Below are positions 35,078 through 46,190 of a stretch of 64,000 nt of DNA, in pieces. The stretch is taken from the NCBI GenBank assembly GCA_002110485.1, contig MOWL01000023.1:1178001-1242000 (forward strand). Direction: 5' to 3'. This stretch comes from Emergomyces orientalis (lineage: Eukaryota; Ascomycota; Eurotiomycetes; Onygenales; Ajellomycetaceae). The stretch's first letter is position 1. The number at the start of each line of letters is the position of its first letter. The notes beneath the pieces are model-generated. The model was not told where the DNA came from, ran no database searches, and saw nothing but the letters and a program-made list of their open reading frames with translations. The position numbers were made by a program, and so were the translations under genes.

Positions 35078-36227
35078 ACAAGCCCGCTTCCAAGGGAACC
35101 CATCCCTTGCGTTTTATTTCGCAGTCATGTTATGAAGCGGCTGGGAGAGATCTGAGCATCATCTAGATTTTTTGCTGTTTGCTCACGATCTCTTCGTGCA
35201 GCATTGAGGACTAACGAACTGATCGGCTGAGATATCGTAAAAGAAGGGGACGGATAGTCTACGATATAGAGCGGATTGGGCTGTCAAAAATTTCACCCCA
35301 AGCAAAGAAATTTAAAATCAACTACGTTTGTAGAGGGATGTCCGATGGGGAATAAAGCCGGTTTTATTTTCGCCGCACTGGACGGAGAAGCCCAGGTTTA
35401 CCCTTACTCGACTGCAAGCCATGCCGACATATACAACCCAGCTACATATTGAGAACACTTGCCAACGTGGATCCGCCCCCACTGGATTAATTGTGTTCTC
35501 TCAGATCGTTGATGAAAGTTTTATTTGCTTCTAGATGACCATTGAAAATATTCGTTTCATGTCTCTCTCTCTATCTATCTATCAACATTTGCCCCCGTTT
35601 CCGCGCACTTTACCCTCACTTTTACCCTTCTGCTGTTTCGGAAGTTATAACACACACTAGAATAGCTACACTCATTTCTTCTCCCTCCCTCCTCCATCTT
35701 CATTATACCGCCCCTTTTTTCCCTTTGACATTTAACTTCGTCCATCTGCATCCGCACGCCATGAAAACAAGCAAACATTTAACCCGCAATATCTCCCCAA
35801 AGCTTCCTTAACTTCCTTCCCTCAATATGCCCTCAACCCTCACCCCTCTTTCGGAATACCAAACGTCAAAAGAACAAGCGAAAGTGGGAGAGCAAAATGA
35901 ACAACGATTCCCACTTCACCTCACCTCACTTCACCTACAACATATCCATCCCGCCATACGCTACCCAACTACTTTACAAACCCAATCATGTCACTCCCGC
36001 CCCATCCTGCACCTAGACCTAGCGCCCTTGGCCCTGCACAGCTCCTACCTATACGCTTCTCTCTGCGGTACACTTTTGAATAAGCTATGACAGCTACAAA
36101 ATGCAAACTCCCTCCATGGGGGCCACGCAAGCCCATGTTCCCATAACCAGGGGGTTGGGGATTATATCTATGGGCGGTTCGCGGTCGTTAAAAGAAAGTA
36201 TACCCCAAGTACGAGCACTATAATGCC

Positions 36228-36243
36228 GGGGGGGGGGGGGGGG
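36228..36243. repeat. Poly(G) tract, 16 bases
   Basis: Uninterrupted G run; a similar 15-G run lies at 1995-2009. Confidence 0.95.
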
Positions 36244-36367
36244 TGACGAGAATAGGGAAAGGGAAAGGGGACGGGGATGAGGATGGAGCGAGGGCATGGG
36301 GAAAAAAGGGGGAGGGGATTAAGATGTTGCGCAAAGGTTTCTTCTCCTTTCACTTCATTTTTTTATG

Positions 36368-36369
<2 letters not shown>

Positions 36370-36401
<32 letters not shown>
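36370..36401. repeat. Poly(T) tract, 32 bases
   Basis: Uninterrupted T run in the 4.2 kb convergent gap. Confidence 0.95.
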
Positions 36402-36402
<1 letters not shown>

Positions 36403-37289
36403 AACTCCTTTCTCATTTTTAATACTCTTGTTTGTGTTCTTTTTATTTACAAAAATGTTTTCTTTTATTTCTATGTTTATTTCTATGTTTATTTCTTACA
36501 TTTTTTCTCATTTATGTATCCCTATCCCCCCACCCGCTATGATAAGATGTGAATTTATATGTAATGTAATGTATATAACAGAGAAGAGAGCAGAGCAGAT
36601 GAGATTCAGATCAGTTTTAAATCAGATTCAATCAGCAGAGAATAGCTGCCAGCCAGCCCGCCAGGCAGATGAGATGAGATGATGAACGCGAAAGTGCTAA
36701 GTTACTTTTCTTCCATTTTTCGCCTCTAGACGAACAGGGTTTTCTTTACGGAGTACCTCTCTCTCTCTATATTTTTCTCTGGTTATTGTGCGCCATAAAT
36801 TTGATTTTTCTACCTGATTTTTTTTAAAAAAGGAGGAAATACGTGAAGTATTTTATTTGGGCAATTAGCGCAAATGAAATACGGCCATGGCTTTCATATC
36901 ATGACATGAAACATGAGAGCTCAAAGGAGACACCGACGCTGAATTGAGAGGACAAAAGCCCTACCAACCCCTTTCTTCCCTCGACTCCCTCCATAAAACA
37001 CATATACCACCATATATTCTATAACGAGAAGACTGAAACTTCAATATCCAACTTCCAGGGTTCTCTATCTCTGAGCTAGGGTATCTCTGCCCATCCTCTC
37101 GTCATCCTCATCCACCCCCTTCCCTCCGTTTCCCCACCTGATTCCCTCGCCACTGATCGCCCCGTTTAATCCCCAGATTTGCCTTCCCTCCCCTCTCATC
37201 TTTTGTCCTCGGTGGTAACACCTAGGCCAGGACAGTTACCTAGGATGGTAGATAGCTATTCCACCCCCTCCCCGCCGCCAGGGACGAAC

Positions 37290-37297
37290 TGACGTCA
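37290..37297. promoter_or_regulatory. CRE palindrome TGACGTCA
   Basis: Perfect 8-base CREB/ATF-type palindrome in the middle of the large convergent gap, where no annotated gene starts. It may be chance. Confidence 0.25.
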
Positions 37298-38063
37298 CAA
37301 TGAAAACAAAAGTGACACGAAATTGATAAATTTAAATTATGTCTATCAACCGCTCTAGTAACTTACGTGTCGCGGAAAACTAGAGCAAGAAGAAGGGCAA
37401 GTAAACAGCAAAAGAACGAACGGGGAACCGATCCGATCATCCGCTACATATGGTATTTTGATCTATGATGCCGTGTGAAGAAAAGGGGTAGGGAGAAAAG
37501 GAAAAATCAGGATATAAGTTAAGCTCTCTCTCTCTCCATTTTAAGAGGACGGGGGACATAGGCAAGAATTCCCGATGTCGGTGGAGGGACCAATCCAAAC
37601 CCATTAAAATTTCCCTAATTTTTTTCCATCTCGTGTTACTCCCATTGAGTGATCCTCGCCAGCCTGCTGCCTGCTGCTGCCTTGAATTCTGTCATGTTGA
37701 GCAGCCCTGGTGGTTTGTTAGGGGGTGGATCTGGGCCTGTCCTAGCTAACACTACTGAGCATACGGACTACCATGTTCGGTTTTGTCTTTTTCTGGGTTT
37801 TGAAATGATGTTGATCAAACTTTGCCTGACTGGCTAGTTGACTAGCTCCGCCACCACGCCATTATGGCCATTATGGCCCAATGATGTGTAGACATATACC
37901 AACCTTGCTATCTATCCATGTAAGTTGGTAGGCAGGGATAAACGATTGCGGAATGGCAAAACATTAACTGTATCCATAAATAGGTAATGTACTGTATGTG
38001 ATAGAATGGAATTGGTTAGGACTGAAAAATAAGGGGTATGGAGGGGAAAAGGGAAATGAAACT

Positions 38064-38089
38064 GATAGATAGATAGATAGATAGATAGA
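38064..38089. repeat. (GATA)n microsatellite
   Basis: About six tetranucleotide units in the convergent gap. Confidence 0.95.
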
Positions 38090-39308
38090 ATGACACATAG
38101 GTTTTTGTGTTGGATGCCTGATTCCATTTCAATTGGTAGTCGTAAGCTATTCTCGAAATCTGAAGTAAACAGTAGGAGAATACAAGCAATCGGGGGCTCG
38201 GGAATAAATCAATAGTGAACATGAAATGCAATAAAATAAAATAAAATAAATAAAAACGAGAAATCAAAGTTTAAAAAATCGTGAAATTTGGAAGAGGGCC
38301 ATCCATTGCGCAAGGCAAGATTGCATATCGAGAAAAAAGTAAAAGGAGTAGCTTTTCCGTAACTGACTAAAAAAAGAGTCAATCAAAAAGTCAACATGCG
38401 GACAAAGCCCAGACGCGGGGGTGATTTCGGAAGAAAGAAAAAATAAGTGGAAATTGAAGGGGTAAGACTCTTGCAAATGAAAATTAAAATGAAAAGGAAA
38501 AGAAAAGAAAATGCACCTTGAGTGTGTACATACAACATAACATAGAGATACAGACAAATTCAACGCCCATGGTTAACAAAACGCATATAAAACTCGTGAC
38601 TGCGGGGAAATGAAGAATGGAGAAAGAAATAAAGAAATGAGGCCGTGTGCGTGGGCAACAAACTGAAATCAAGAGAGAAGGGTTAGGAATAATGAAGTAA
38701 AGAGAAGAAAAGAAGAGAAGAGAAGAAAATGGCAACGAAGAGATGTTAAAACGGTTGGTTGAAGGGGCAAATTAGAAAGGAGCAAGAAGTGTAAAAGAAC
38801 GTGACTGACGATCGATTGCGGCATGAAAAAAAGTTGCAACGCTGCAAAAGTGACACGGAAGTCAGGGACTTTTCTGGAAATGCAGCGTGATGGGGAGTAT
38901 GCTTCGAATTGAATGGGTGAGGGTTTGGTCTCGCTTTCTTATTCCTTTAGGATTTTAGGTCGTGTCATGCAGCCGTACGTAAAATCCATAGCAGATTGAA
39001 CCGAGTTCAAATTTCCCCGCCGCAATTGACGCATAATGAAAATACCCTTGAAAAAGAAAAAGAATCGACCCCAATACACTGAAAGAAAAATTAGCTCCCG
39101 GGGTTGGTTCCCAAACTTTTCAACTTTTCGGCAGAAGACAGACTAGAGCTTTTCTTGAGTTCGTTCTTTGGTTTGCTCCCTTTCCATGGTATCATCACCC
39201 ATCTGCTACGTAGTTCAACCAATTTTGGAACACCACTTAGCGAGTGACAAGTCAATCCCAATCGCTCATTACCCTTTACCCCTCTCTCAAATGCCAATCT
39301 CCCATAAT

Positions 39309-40093
39309 TCATCGCCGTATTGGAAGCCCTTCCTTAGGTTGCGGCGGGCTAACACCCGCACTCCCTTCTTGACCCTTAGCAGCCGTAGAAGTAGCCGGAG
39401 CCTTCTTCGCATCAGGAGATGTGGATGCCGCCTCTCCTTGTTGTTGCTCCGGTTCGTCATCGAAGGTAGTTTGCCGGTTCAGGAAACTGCTCTCCTTGAC
39501 GGGACTACGGCTGACGCTGGTTTGGAAACCATTATTCGAGGCCCCATGGGGCTGGAGACTGGAGTGGTGTCCGTTGCTGAAGGGGCTGGGAATGCTGCTA
39601 TTCTGCGGCGGGGAGGTGGCGGTTAGATGAGGGATGTTTTCTGGGAGGGGATGGCGGGATCCGATGCTGGTGACACCAACGTCGGAGGCTTTGCCGGCTT
39701 TGCTGAGTGCGTAGTCGCCTGAGTCGAAGTATTTTCGTTCCTGGATTGGTGACAATGGAAGGGGAAGGGGAGTTTGTTAGTTATGTTGATTAGATATAAA
39801 TGGGTGAGCATTGAGGGGGAGGGGCACGGCGTGGCGGTAAATTCATCCGTATAATATACAGCATCGAGGAAGAGATGCGCATAGCTAGTCTTTATAACGT
39901 ACCTTAAGTTTATTCTGCAGCAAATCTTTCTTGGTAGGCATTTTCCCATAGAGCCGAAAAAGTCGTTGCTCGTCCGGGCTCAGCGACTGCATATTTAAGC
40001 GGGGTCAGTTGGTTTGGTCGTCTAAGGGGAGAGAGCAGGTCGCGGGGTTAGGCTCACATTGATATCAATTTTATTTTGCTGATGAGGATTCAT
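39309..40093 (-). CDS. IGO1: Endosulfine family protein (Igo1/Igo2, ENSA/ARPP-19)
   Basis: Three exons (40058-40093, 39903-39986, 39309-39740) encode 183 residues. The core is complete: LSPDEQRLFRLYGKMPTKKD, then KYFDSGDYALSKAGK, whose FDSGDY motif holds the serine (about residue 47) phosphorylated by Greatwall/Rim15. Phosphorylated endosulfine inhibits PP2A-B55 and, in yeast, drives entry into quiescence and protects mRNAs. The C-terminal half (about 75-183) is Ser/Pro/Gln-rich and presumably disordered; it is an extension compared with animal ENSA but common in fungi. The first coding exon is only 36 bases (12 codons), and the exon junctions all fall between codons. Confidence 0.93.
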
Positions 40094-40820
40094 TTTTCCA
40101 GGTTTCCGGTTTTGATATTCAAGAGAGAAAGCAGGTGTCTGGGCACTTCTCCTTTGGTTGTATTCGTTCTTGTTAGTATGCAGGAGAAGAGGTTCCAACC
40201 TAGGCTAAATCCAGCGGAGGTGACGAGTCCGGTTATGAGACTCCACGGACGAACGAGAGACAGAGTATCGGCAGGTCGAGGTACAGTAGCAGGATGTATG
40301 AGTCGAGATGTAGAATGATGACGAGAGTTGACGGTGTTGAAACAGTCTTAGAGGTCTATGTCAAGTCTGGCTCTGCGTCTTGAGGTCGACGTTATCGATA
40401 CCGATAACTAACTTAAAGCAGCCAGCCACAGGCGGGGGGGGGGAGAATAGTGGGGTGGAATCCTGATACACGCAGGATACGGGCAGGGAAACAAAGATCT
40501 CAGCGAGCCTGTGGACTCCCCGCGCGGAAATAGTAATATCTAGTAGTTTTGAATAGAAAATGATGATGGTGAGAGAGGGTTGGACAGGGAAAAAATGTCA
40601 AAATTAAATTAATTATTACCTCGATCTGAACTCCAGTAATATAACAGATTCGAATAAAATACTGCACAAATGATGATACATCATATGGTAGCCCCAGCAA
40701 CAGGGATGGCAACACTAAAGTTTGGTTAAAGCTGGTTAAAGATAGTGAAACTTAGCCCTAAATCCCGCCCCCGTGGGTCTAGGCATGTATGATAAGTGTT
40801 GTATGGCCCTGCGCTGTACA

Positions 40821-40841
40821 ATACGGTAATTTAAGATCACC
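40821..40841 (+). repeat. Short direct repeat, copy 1
   Basis: 18 of 21 bases match the copy at 41015-41035; all three differences are transitions. Confidence 0.5.
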
Positions 40842-41014
40842 AAAAGCATGACATCAAGTTGAAACACGGAACTAAAAAACTCAGCATTTCCCTCAAAAAT
40901 GGCCCACCACGAGCTGGTATATAATATGGATATCGAATGTTTATCTTAAATATATGAATATCAATTATACGCTGTATGGTAATGTTGACTGCAATCCGGA
41001 TCATGCCAATATAA

Positions 41015-41035
41015 ATACGGTAACTTAAAACCACC
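41015..41035 (+). repeat. Short direct repeat, copy 2
   Basis: Second copy of the 21-base sequence at 40821-40841, 194 bases further on. Confidence 0.5.
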
Positions 41036-41612
41036 CATTTTCCACCTTGTCACCTGACACCCTTTTTGGAACTCAACCTTCCCAAAAAGCTTATGCGCGC
41101 CGATAATGAAAAGTTTATCACCAATAACTTCTTGATTTGAGGAGAAACACGACGATTATCAGAGGCCAGGCTTTGACAGTTCGACAGCAAGAAAGAAAAG
41201 GGATGAAGACGGATTTTTTCTTTTCAAACCATGTTAGTTTACCCCTTTCCTCATTGGTCAACACAAATTGTCTAACATTTCTTAGCCGTTTTAATATTTT
41301 TTAAGCTTTCAGGCAGTGCGTGCTTTTGTGCTTCAGTGATCTGAAATATTACGCTGTGGGCGGTATATCCAATCTTTAGCTACAAGACTATTCGTACCTG
41401 TCAGAACTTTTCCTATCGGGAAAATATCTGTGTCGAAACATTAGGATAGGGTGGAAAAATAGCAGTTTGATCACAGAACGTGCCGTTAAACCATTCTTAT
41501 ATCTGCACACTTGGGAATTTGCTGCATTGTTGAAACTGTCATAAGCAAGATCCAGGACCTTTCAATTTCCAGTTCCAGTCTTCCAGAAGGAAAAGGCACA
41601 AGAAGAGAAAAC

Positions 41613-42676
41613 ATGGGTAACAAACCCCAAACGCCGTCACCGATTTTTGTAGTCGAACACCTAGACCCTGAGCTGGGCGCCTGGTCCGCTCTGGAGTATG
41701 GCTGCATCGCGCGAGAATCTAGCGCCGCTGGCGCAAGATTCCTCCTGACATCGGTACCGGAGTCGTTAAAGATGCCTGATGAGCTTGCCGCGCTGAGTAG
41801 CTTGGAAGTGGAGCATAGGGGGGTCGAGGAAATTTTTGCGGACAGAAAAGAGAAAGTGTGTTTATTGGATCCATCAGCGACGACGGAGCTGCGCCCGCGG
41901 GATGGGGATGAGTTTGAGGTTTTTTTGTTTGGCGGGATACTTGGTATGCTTGAACTACGATGGTGATATGGTGATGGTGATGGTGGTGAATATATTATGA
42001 AGGAGCCTATGAGCATATGAAAATATGTATCTGTCCCGACATATTATATATCACTTGATGAAGAAGGAAAAGTGAAAGGACGAAACTAATTGACTCTTTC
42101 TTTATTTGTTTTTTTTGGTTTTGTTTTCAGGCGATGATCCCCCTCGAGGTGCGTGTTTCGGAAATATAGCATACCCTTGAATGAATGTGTATTCGACAGG
42201 CTGAACTGATGAATACTCCATCCTACCCACCAGACCGCACCTCGGAGCTCCGTCAGAAAGGATATACAGGCCGCAGATTAGGGCCTAAACAAATGACGAC
42301 TGATACTGCAGTTAGAGTAACTAGGCTAGTAACGCAAAGCAAAAGTGAGTGAGCAATGGAGTGAACTTTACAGTTCCGAAAATACATACTAATAAACCCC
42401 CTCCTTTCTCCTAACAGTGCCGTTGGAGGAGATTTCGTATGTGGATTTTCCGGAGCTACGGCTCAATGAGCACGAGAGTACGGAGATGCCATTTCGATAT
42501 GTGAAAGGTGAAGATGGGAAGCCATTTATGCCTGAGGTTAGTTGGGTTGTTGCTTGACTTCATGGCTAATTTGATCCTTAAGAGGTTCGATTCTGCATAC
42601 TGATGACAAAAGTTGATAGGGGATGTTTGAGCTGATTAAAAATGACTCGAACAAGGGACTCGACGACCTTCTTTAG
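41613..42676 (+). CDS. SFM1: SFM1-type protein arginine N-methyltransferase (SPOUT fold)
   Basis: Five exons (41613-41943, 42131-42148, 42234-42344, 42418-42536, 42620-42676) give 211 residues, close to yeast Sfm1. Recognisable blocks are IFVVEHLDPELGAWSALEYG at the N-terminus, FLFGGILGDDPPRDRTSELR (the SAM-binding knot, spread over three exons), GYTGRRLGPKQMTTDTAVRV and the C-terminal MFELIKNDSNKGLDDLL. Yeast Sfm1 is a SPOUT-family enzyme that monomethylates Arg146 of ribosomal protein Rps3. Exon 2 is only 18 bases. The last intron matters: reading through it would end the protein at SWVVA, while splicing GTTAGT..TAG restores the family C-terminus, so I chose the spliced form. Confidence 0.9.
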
Positions 42677-43253
42677 GGGATAATGGATAGAGTGATTGCT
42701 GATAGAGAATACATGAAAACAAGGAATCCAAATAGAGCTGCGCCCTTTATCCCTTAGTTACTGGAGCTTGGACTATTCGTGCCAAGCGGCTTAGTGTGAC
42801 TTGAGGCTTAATTAATTGGAAAGATCTGGCCAGAGAGCTGTAGATCACATGACACTCGTAATTGTTCATCAGCAGCCAATGTCCAACTTTAGATGTGAGA
42901 GTCCAAGACGGAGACATCTCCAACACCTCTCCTTTTCCACTCCCTTTTTCCTTCTTTAAGATCGTGCTTAAATTACTATTATTTGTCCCTTGTCCTCCGT
43001 TTTCGAACTGTGTATTTCTTATTAAACAGCTGAGTTTGCCAACCTTATCCGCCGCCCGAATTTCCCGAACTTATAACCACCTGTCTATCCGCGATTTCCG
43101 TCCTATGCGCTCCGCCTGATTCCTCCAGACAGCCTCTCTGGATCCCAACACCCTCACACATGAGGTTCTAATTTTCGCTGAGCGAGGGCGGTGTGGACAG
43201 TCCCTTTTTACCCCTCCCCTTTTGGGACGACCCCTCGTTGCGGTCAAACCACC
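42677..43253. other. Intergenic region SFM1 / KEX1
   Basis: 577 bases between two plus-strand genes; pyrimidine-rich from about 42895, presumably the KEX1 promoter and leader. No gene seen. Confidence 0.6.
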
Positions 43254-45306
43254 ATGGGCTTCTTTGAAACTCGAGCCCACGCGGCCTTTGGTGGCTGGCC
43301 GAAATGGCTCACTATCTGCCTCGCGCTGGCGAATCCGCTCTCTGTCACTGCGAAATCTGCGGCAGATTACTTCGTCCATTCCCTGCCGGGTCAACCTGAA
43401 GGCCCGCTGCTGAAAATGCATGCTGGGTGAGTTGTTGTTCATGAAAATAAAGGGGTTAAGCCATTATTCTAATACATCATATCTACAGGCACATTGAAAT
43501 CACCCCTGAAACTAGTGGACACCTCTTCTTCTGGCATTTTGCCAACCGTCACATTGCTGATAAACCACGAACTGTGATATGGCTGAATGGTGGACCTGGT
43601 TGCAGTTCCGAGGACGGCGCGCTGATGGAAATTGGACCCTACAGGGTCACGAAGGATCGTAAGCTGAATTATACGGACGGGTCATGGGGCGAATTTGCCA
43701 ATTTGCTGTTTGTGGATCAGCCCGTGGGCACTGGTTTTAGCTACGTCAGCACCGGAGCGTACGTCCACGAGCTCGAGGAGATGGCCTCGCAGTTCGTAAT
43801 GTTTATGGATAAATGGTTTGAGCTGTTCCCGCACTATGAACAGGATGACGTAAGGCTGTTGTTTCCTTTCTAACCCTTGTTTCATGATGTCGATCGGATT
43901 TTTGCTAACTGTGATTGTTTTAGCTTTATTTTGCCGGAGAATCGTATGCAGGGCAATACATACCATATATCGCCCGTGCAATTCTCGATCGGAATAAGGA
44001 CAGAACAGTGCAGTCAAGAAATCGGCAGTGGAATCTCAAGGGGCTCCTTATTGGCAATGGCTGGATATCCCCTCAGCACCAATATACAGCTTACTTGACC
44101 TACGCTTACCAGGAAGGAATCATCCAGGGTGGCACTGAAGCGTCAAGCCGGGTTGAGGCGAAAATAGCGAACTGCATGAAGAAATTGAACGTCGAAGACA
44201 GTACTGGGACTGTGCATATTCCTGACTGCGAAGACATCCTTCAGTCGATTATCGAAGAAACACATAAAGACAACCGTTGCATCAACATATATGATGTCCG
44301 TCTTACAGATGAGTACAACGCATGTGGTATGAATTGGCCTCCGGACTTGAAGAATATAGAGCCATATCTCCGTGATAAGCATGTTACCAAGGCGTTACAT
44401 ATCAATAGCGACAAACAAACAGGTTGGACTGAGTGTGCGGGCGCAGTTGGTGGCAACTTCCAGGCCCTGAAATCTAAGCCATCAGCTGAACTACTCCCTG
44501 GGCTTCTCGAAGAGGGCCTGCCTATTCTTCTTTTCAGTGGCCAAAAGGACCTGATATGCAATCACATTGGCACCGAAGACATGATCAAGAACATGCAATG
44601 GTCTGGAGGAACAGGATTCGAACTCTCCCCGGGCGTCTGGGCACCACGACAAGACTGGACTTTCGAAGGCGAATCGGCAGGCTTCTACCAACAGGCACGA
44701 AACCTCACGTATGTCCTATTCTACAACGCCAGTCACATGGTGCCCTTCGACTACCCACGCCGCACGCGCGATATGCTCGATAAGTTCCTGGGCATCGACA
44801 TCACAGAAATCGGCGGCAACCCCGCCGATTCTCGAATCGACGGCGAAAAGGGCCCCACAACCTCCGTCGGCGCGCATCCCAACAGCACAGCCGCCGCCGA
44901 GCGCGAGAAGGAGAAGATAAAGTCCGCCGCGTGGAAAGCATATTATAAATCCGGTGAGGTGGCGCTTATCGTTGTCGCCATCGCAGCTATCGTATGGGGC
45001 GTTTTCATCTGGCGATCGCGCCGCCAGAAGCGTCAAAACCAAAGCCACGAGTACCGTGGCATCTACCCGATGCTGGGATCGAGTAGCACGGGATCACTGG
45101 CCAGGTTTTCGAATAAGCGGGCTAGAAATGGAGATGATGTTGAGGCGGCGGATTTCGACGAGGCGGAGCTGGATGACCGGTCGAGTCGGGTTGTTTCGTC
45201 GAGGTCAAGTAGAGAACATGAGGCTTATGTTGTTGGGGAGGAGGAAGGGAGTGATCAGGAGGGTGGTGGGTCTGATGAACGGAGAGCGTTGGTTGATAAG
45301 TCGTAG
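43254..45306 (+). CDS. KEX1: Pheromone-processing carboxypeptidase KEX1
   Basis: Three exons (43254-43426, 43489-43849, 43924-45306) encode 638 residues. A signal peptide (about 1-33, hydrophobic core LTICLALANPLSVTA) leads into a serine carboxypeptidase domain. Visible are WLNGGPGCSS (about 89-98), the nucleophile in GESYAG (Ser185), Asp387 in SGQKDLICNH and His449 in NASHMVPFDYP. A single transmembrane helix at about 523-542 (VALIVVAIAAIVWGVFIW) is followed by a basic stop-transfer and an acidic cytosolic tail, the plan of the Kex1 protease of the late Golgi. It trims C-terminal Lys/Arg after Kex2 cleavage of secretory precursors. Splice junctions are standard. N-glycosylation sequons (for example NLT, NAS) are present. 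Confidence 0.96.
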
Positions 45307-46190
45307 GGGGAAGGAGACCGGTGGGGTTGACCTCAAGCACAGCATGATGCTGTGGTATACGACCCTAAGAGTCACCTCTCCCTGAGGGTATGTTCCATCC
45401 CATCCTCATATCCGGCCAAACGATGCAACAACCAAAAGGACTCTCTATTCCCCGGAATACCACCGGCTTGCCTACCTACCCTCTCGTCACATTTCGTGTC
45501 CCTTCTTTAACCTCCTTTTCCTTCTCCTCTCGTCTACTTCTTAAATATTTTCATCCATGCGCTCATCCCTTTTATCATTTTATCAAGGATTGTTTGTTTC
45601 ACATTTAGGGTGTTCAGGGAGCTTGTTAGAATTTAATTTATTCGATTTCCTTTCCTTTACTTTGCTTTTCCTTCCCTTTCGTTTTTATTATTATTCATAT
45701 CTTCCTTTTTGGGGGGCATCCTTTCTATATATATATACCTAAGCATAGCTATATCTTTCCCATTCGTTATTATTTCATATTTCCTCGTTTTCTCGTACAG
45801 GTAGGTGGTCATTATTTTACGCAATGAGGTACTGTATAGGTGTGTCTAGATATTTCTTTATGACAACAATTCGCTACCTTTCGGATTTTTAAGACCTAGT
45901 ATGAAAGGATATTATTTTTCTACGGAGTATCTACCAAAGAGACATAACTATCTTCAGTCCATCGATTATTTTAGAGAAAAACATATATGTTTTTATTCGT
46001 CATGAAAAAAGGATACAAATTAACCTATTCAATCCCTCAGAAACAAAATGATGGTCTATAAGTAAACCTCCCAAACTATCCCACTATGCAGCTATGCAAC
46101 TACATGTATCATATGCAAAAGTGCCAAGCGGATCCAAATCAAATCTAAAATTTTTAAAAGTAAACAAAAACATGTATAATAGTTTGATCA
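45307..46190. other. Convergent intergenic region KEX1 / CIA1
   Basis: T/C-rich from about 45480 to 45760 and A-rich from about 45970 to 46170. No gene seen. Confidence 0.6.

Larger units (their letters stand above)
35078..39308. other. Convergent gap ICE2 / IGO1, 4.2 kb, no recognised gene
   Basis: Exceptionally long for a tail-to-tail gap in this window (the others are 0.8 to 1.9 kb). Pyrimidine-rich from about 35540 to 36500, mixed from 36700 to 38000, purine-rich from 38030 to 38900. It contains a 16-G run, a 32-T run, GATA repeats and a perfect CRE palindrome (37290-37297). I find no ORF with family resemblance and no repeat-element termini. Confidence 0.55.
40094..41612. other. Divergent intergenic region IGO1 / SFM1, 1.5 kb
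   Basis: Promoter space of two divergent genes. Contains a pair of 21-base near-identical sequences (40821-40841 and 41015-41035) differing by three transitions in an AT-rich stretch. No gene seen. Confidence 0.55.

Noticed and set aside
42575..42600. tRNA B-box-like GGTTCGATTC inside the last SFM1 intron
   Set aside because: No A box at the right distance and no cloverleaf can be drawn.
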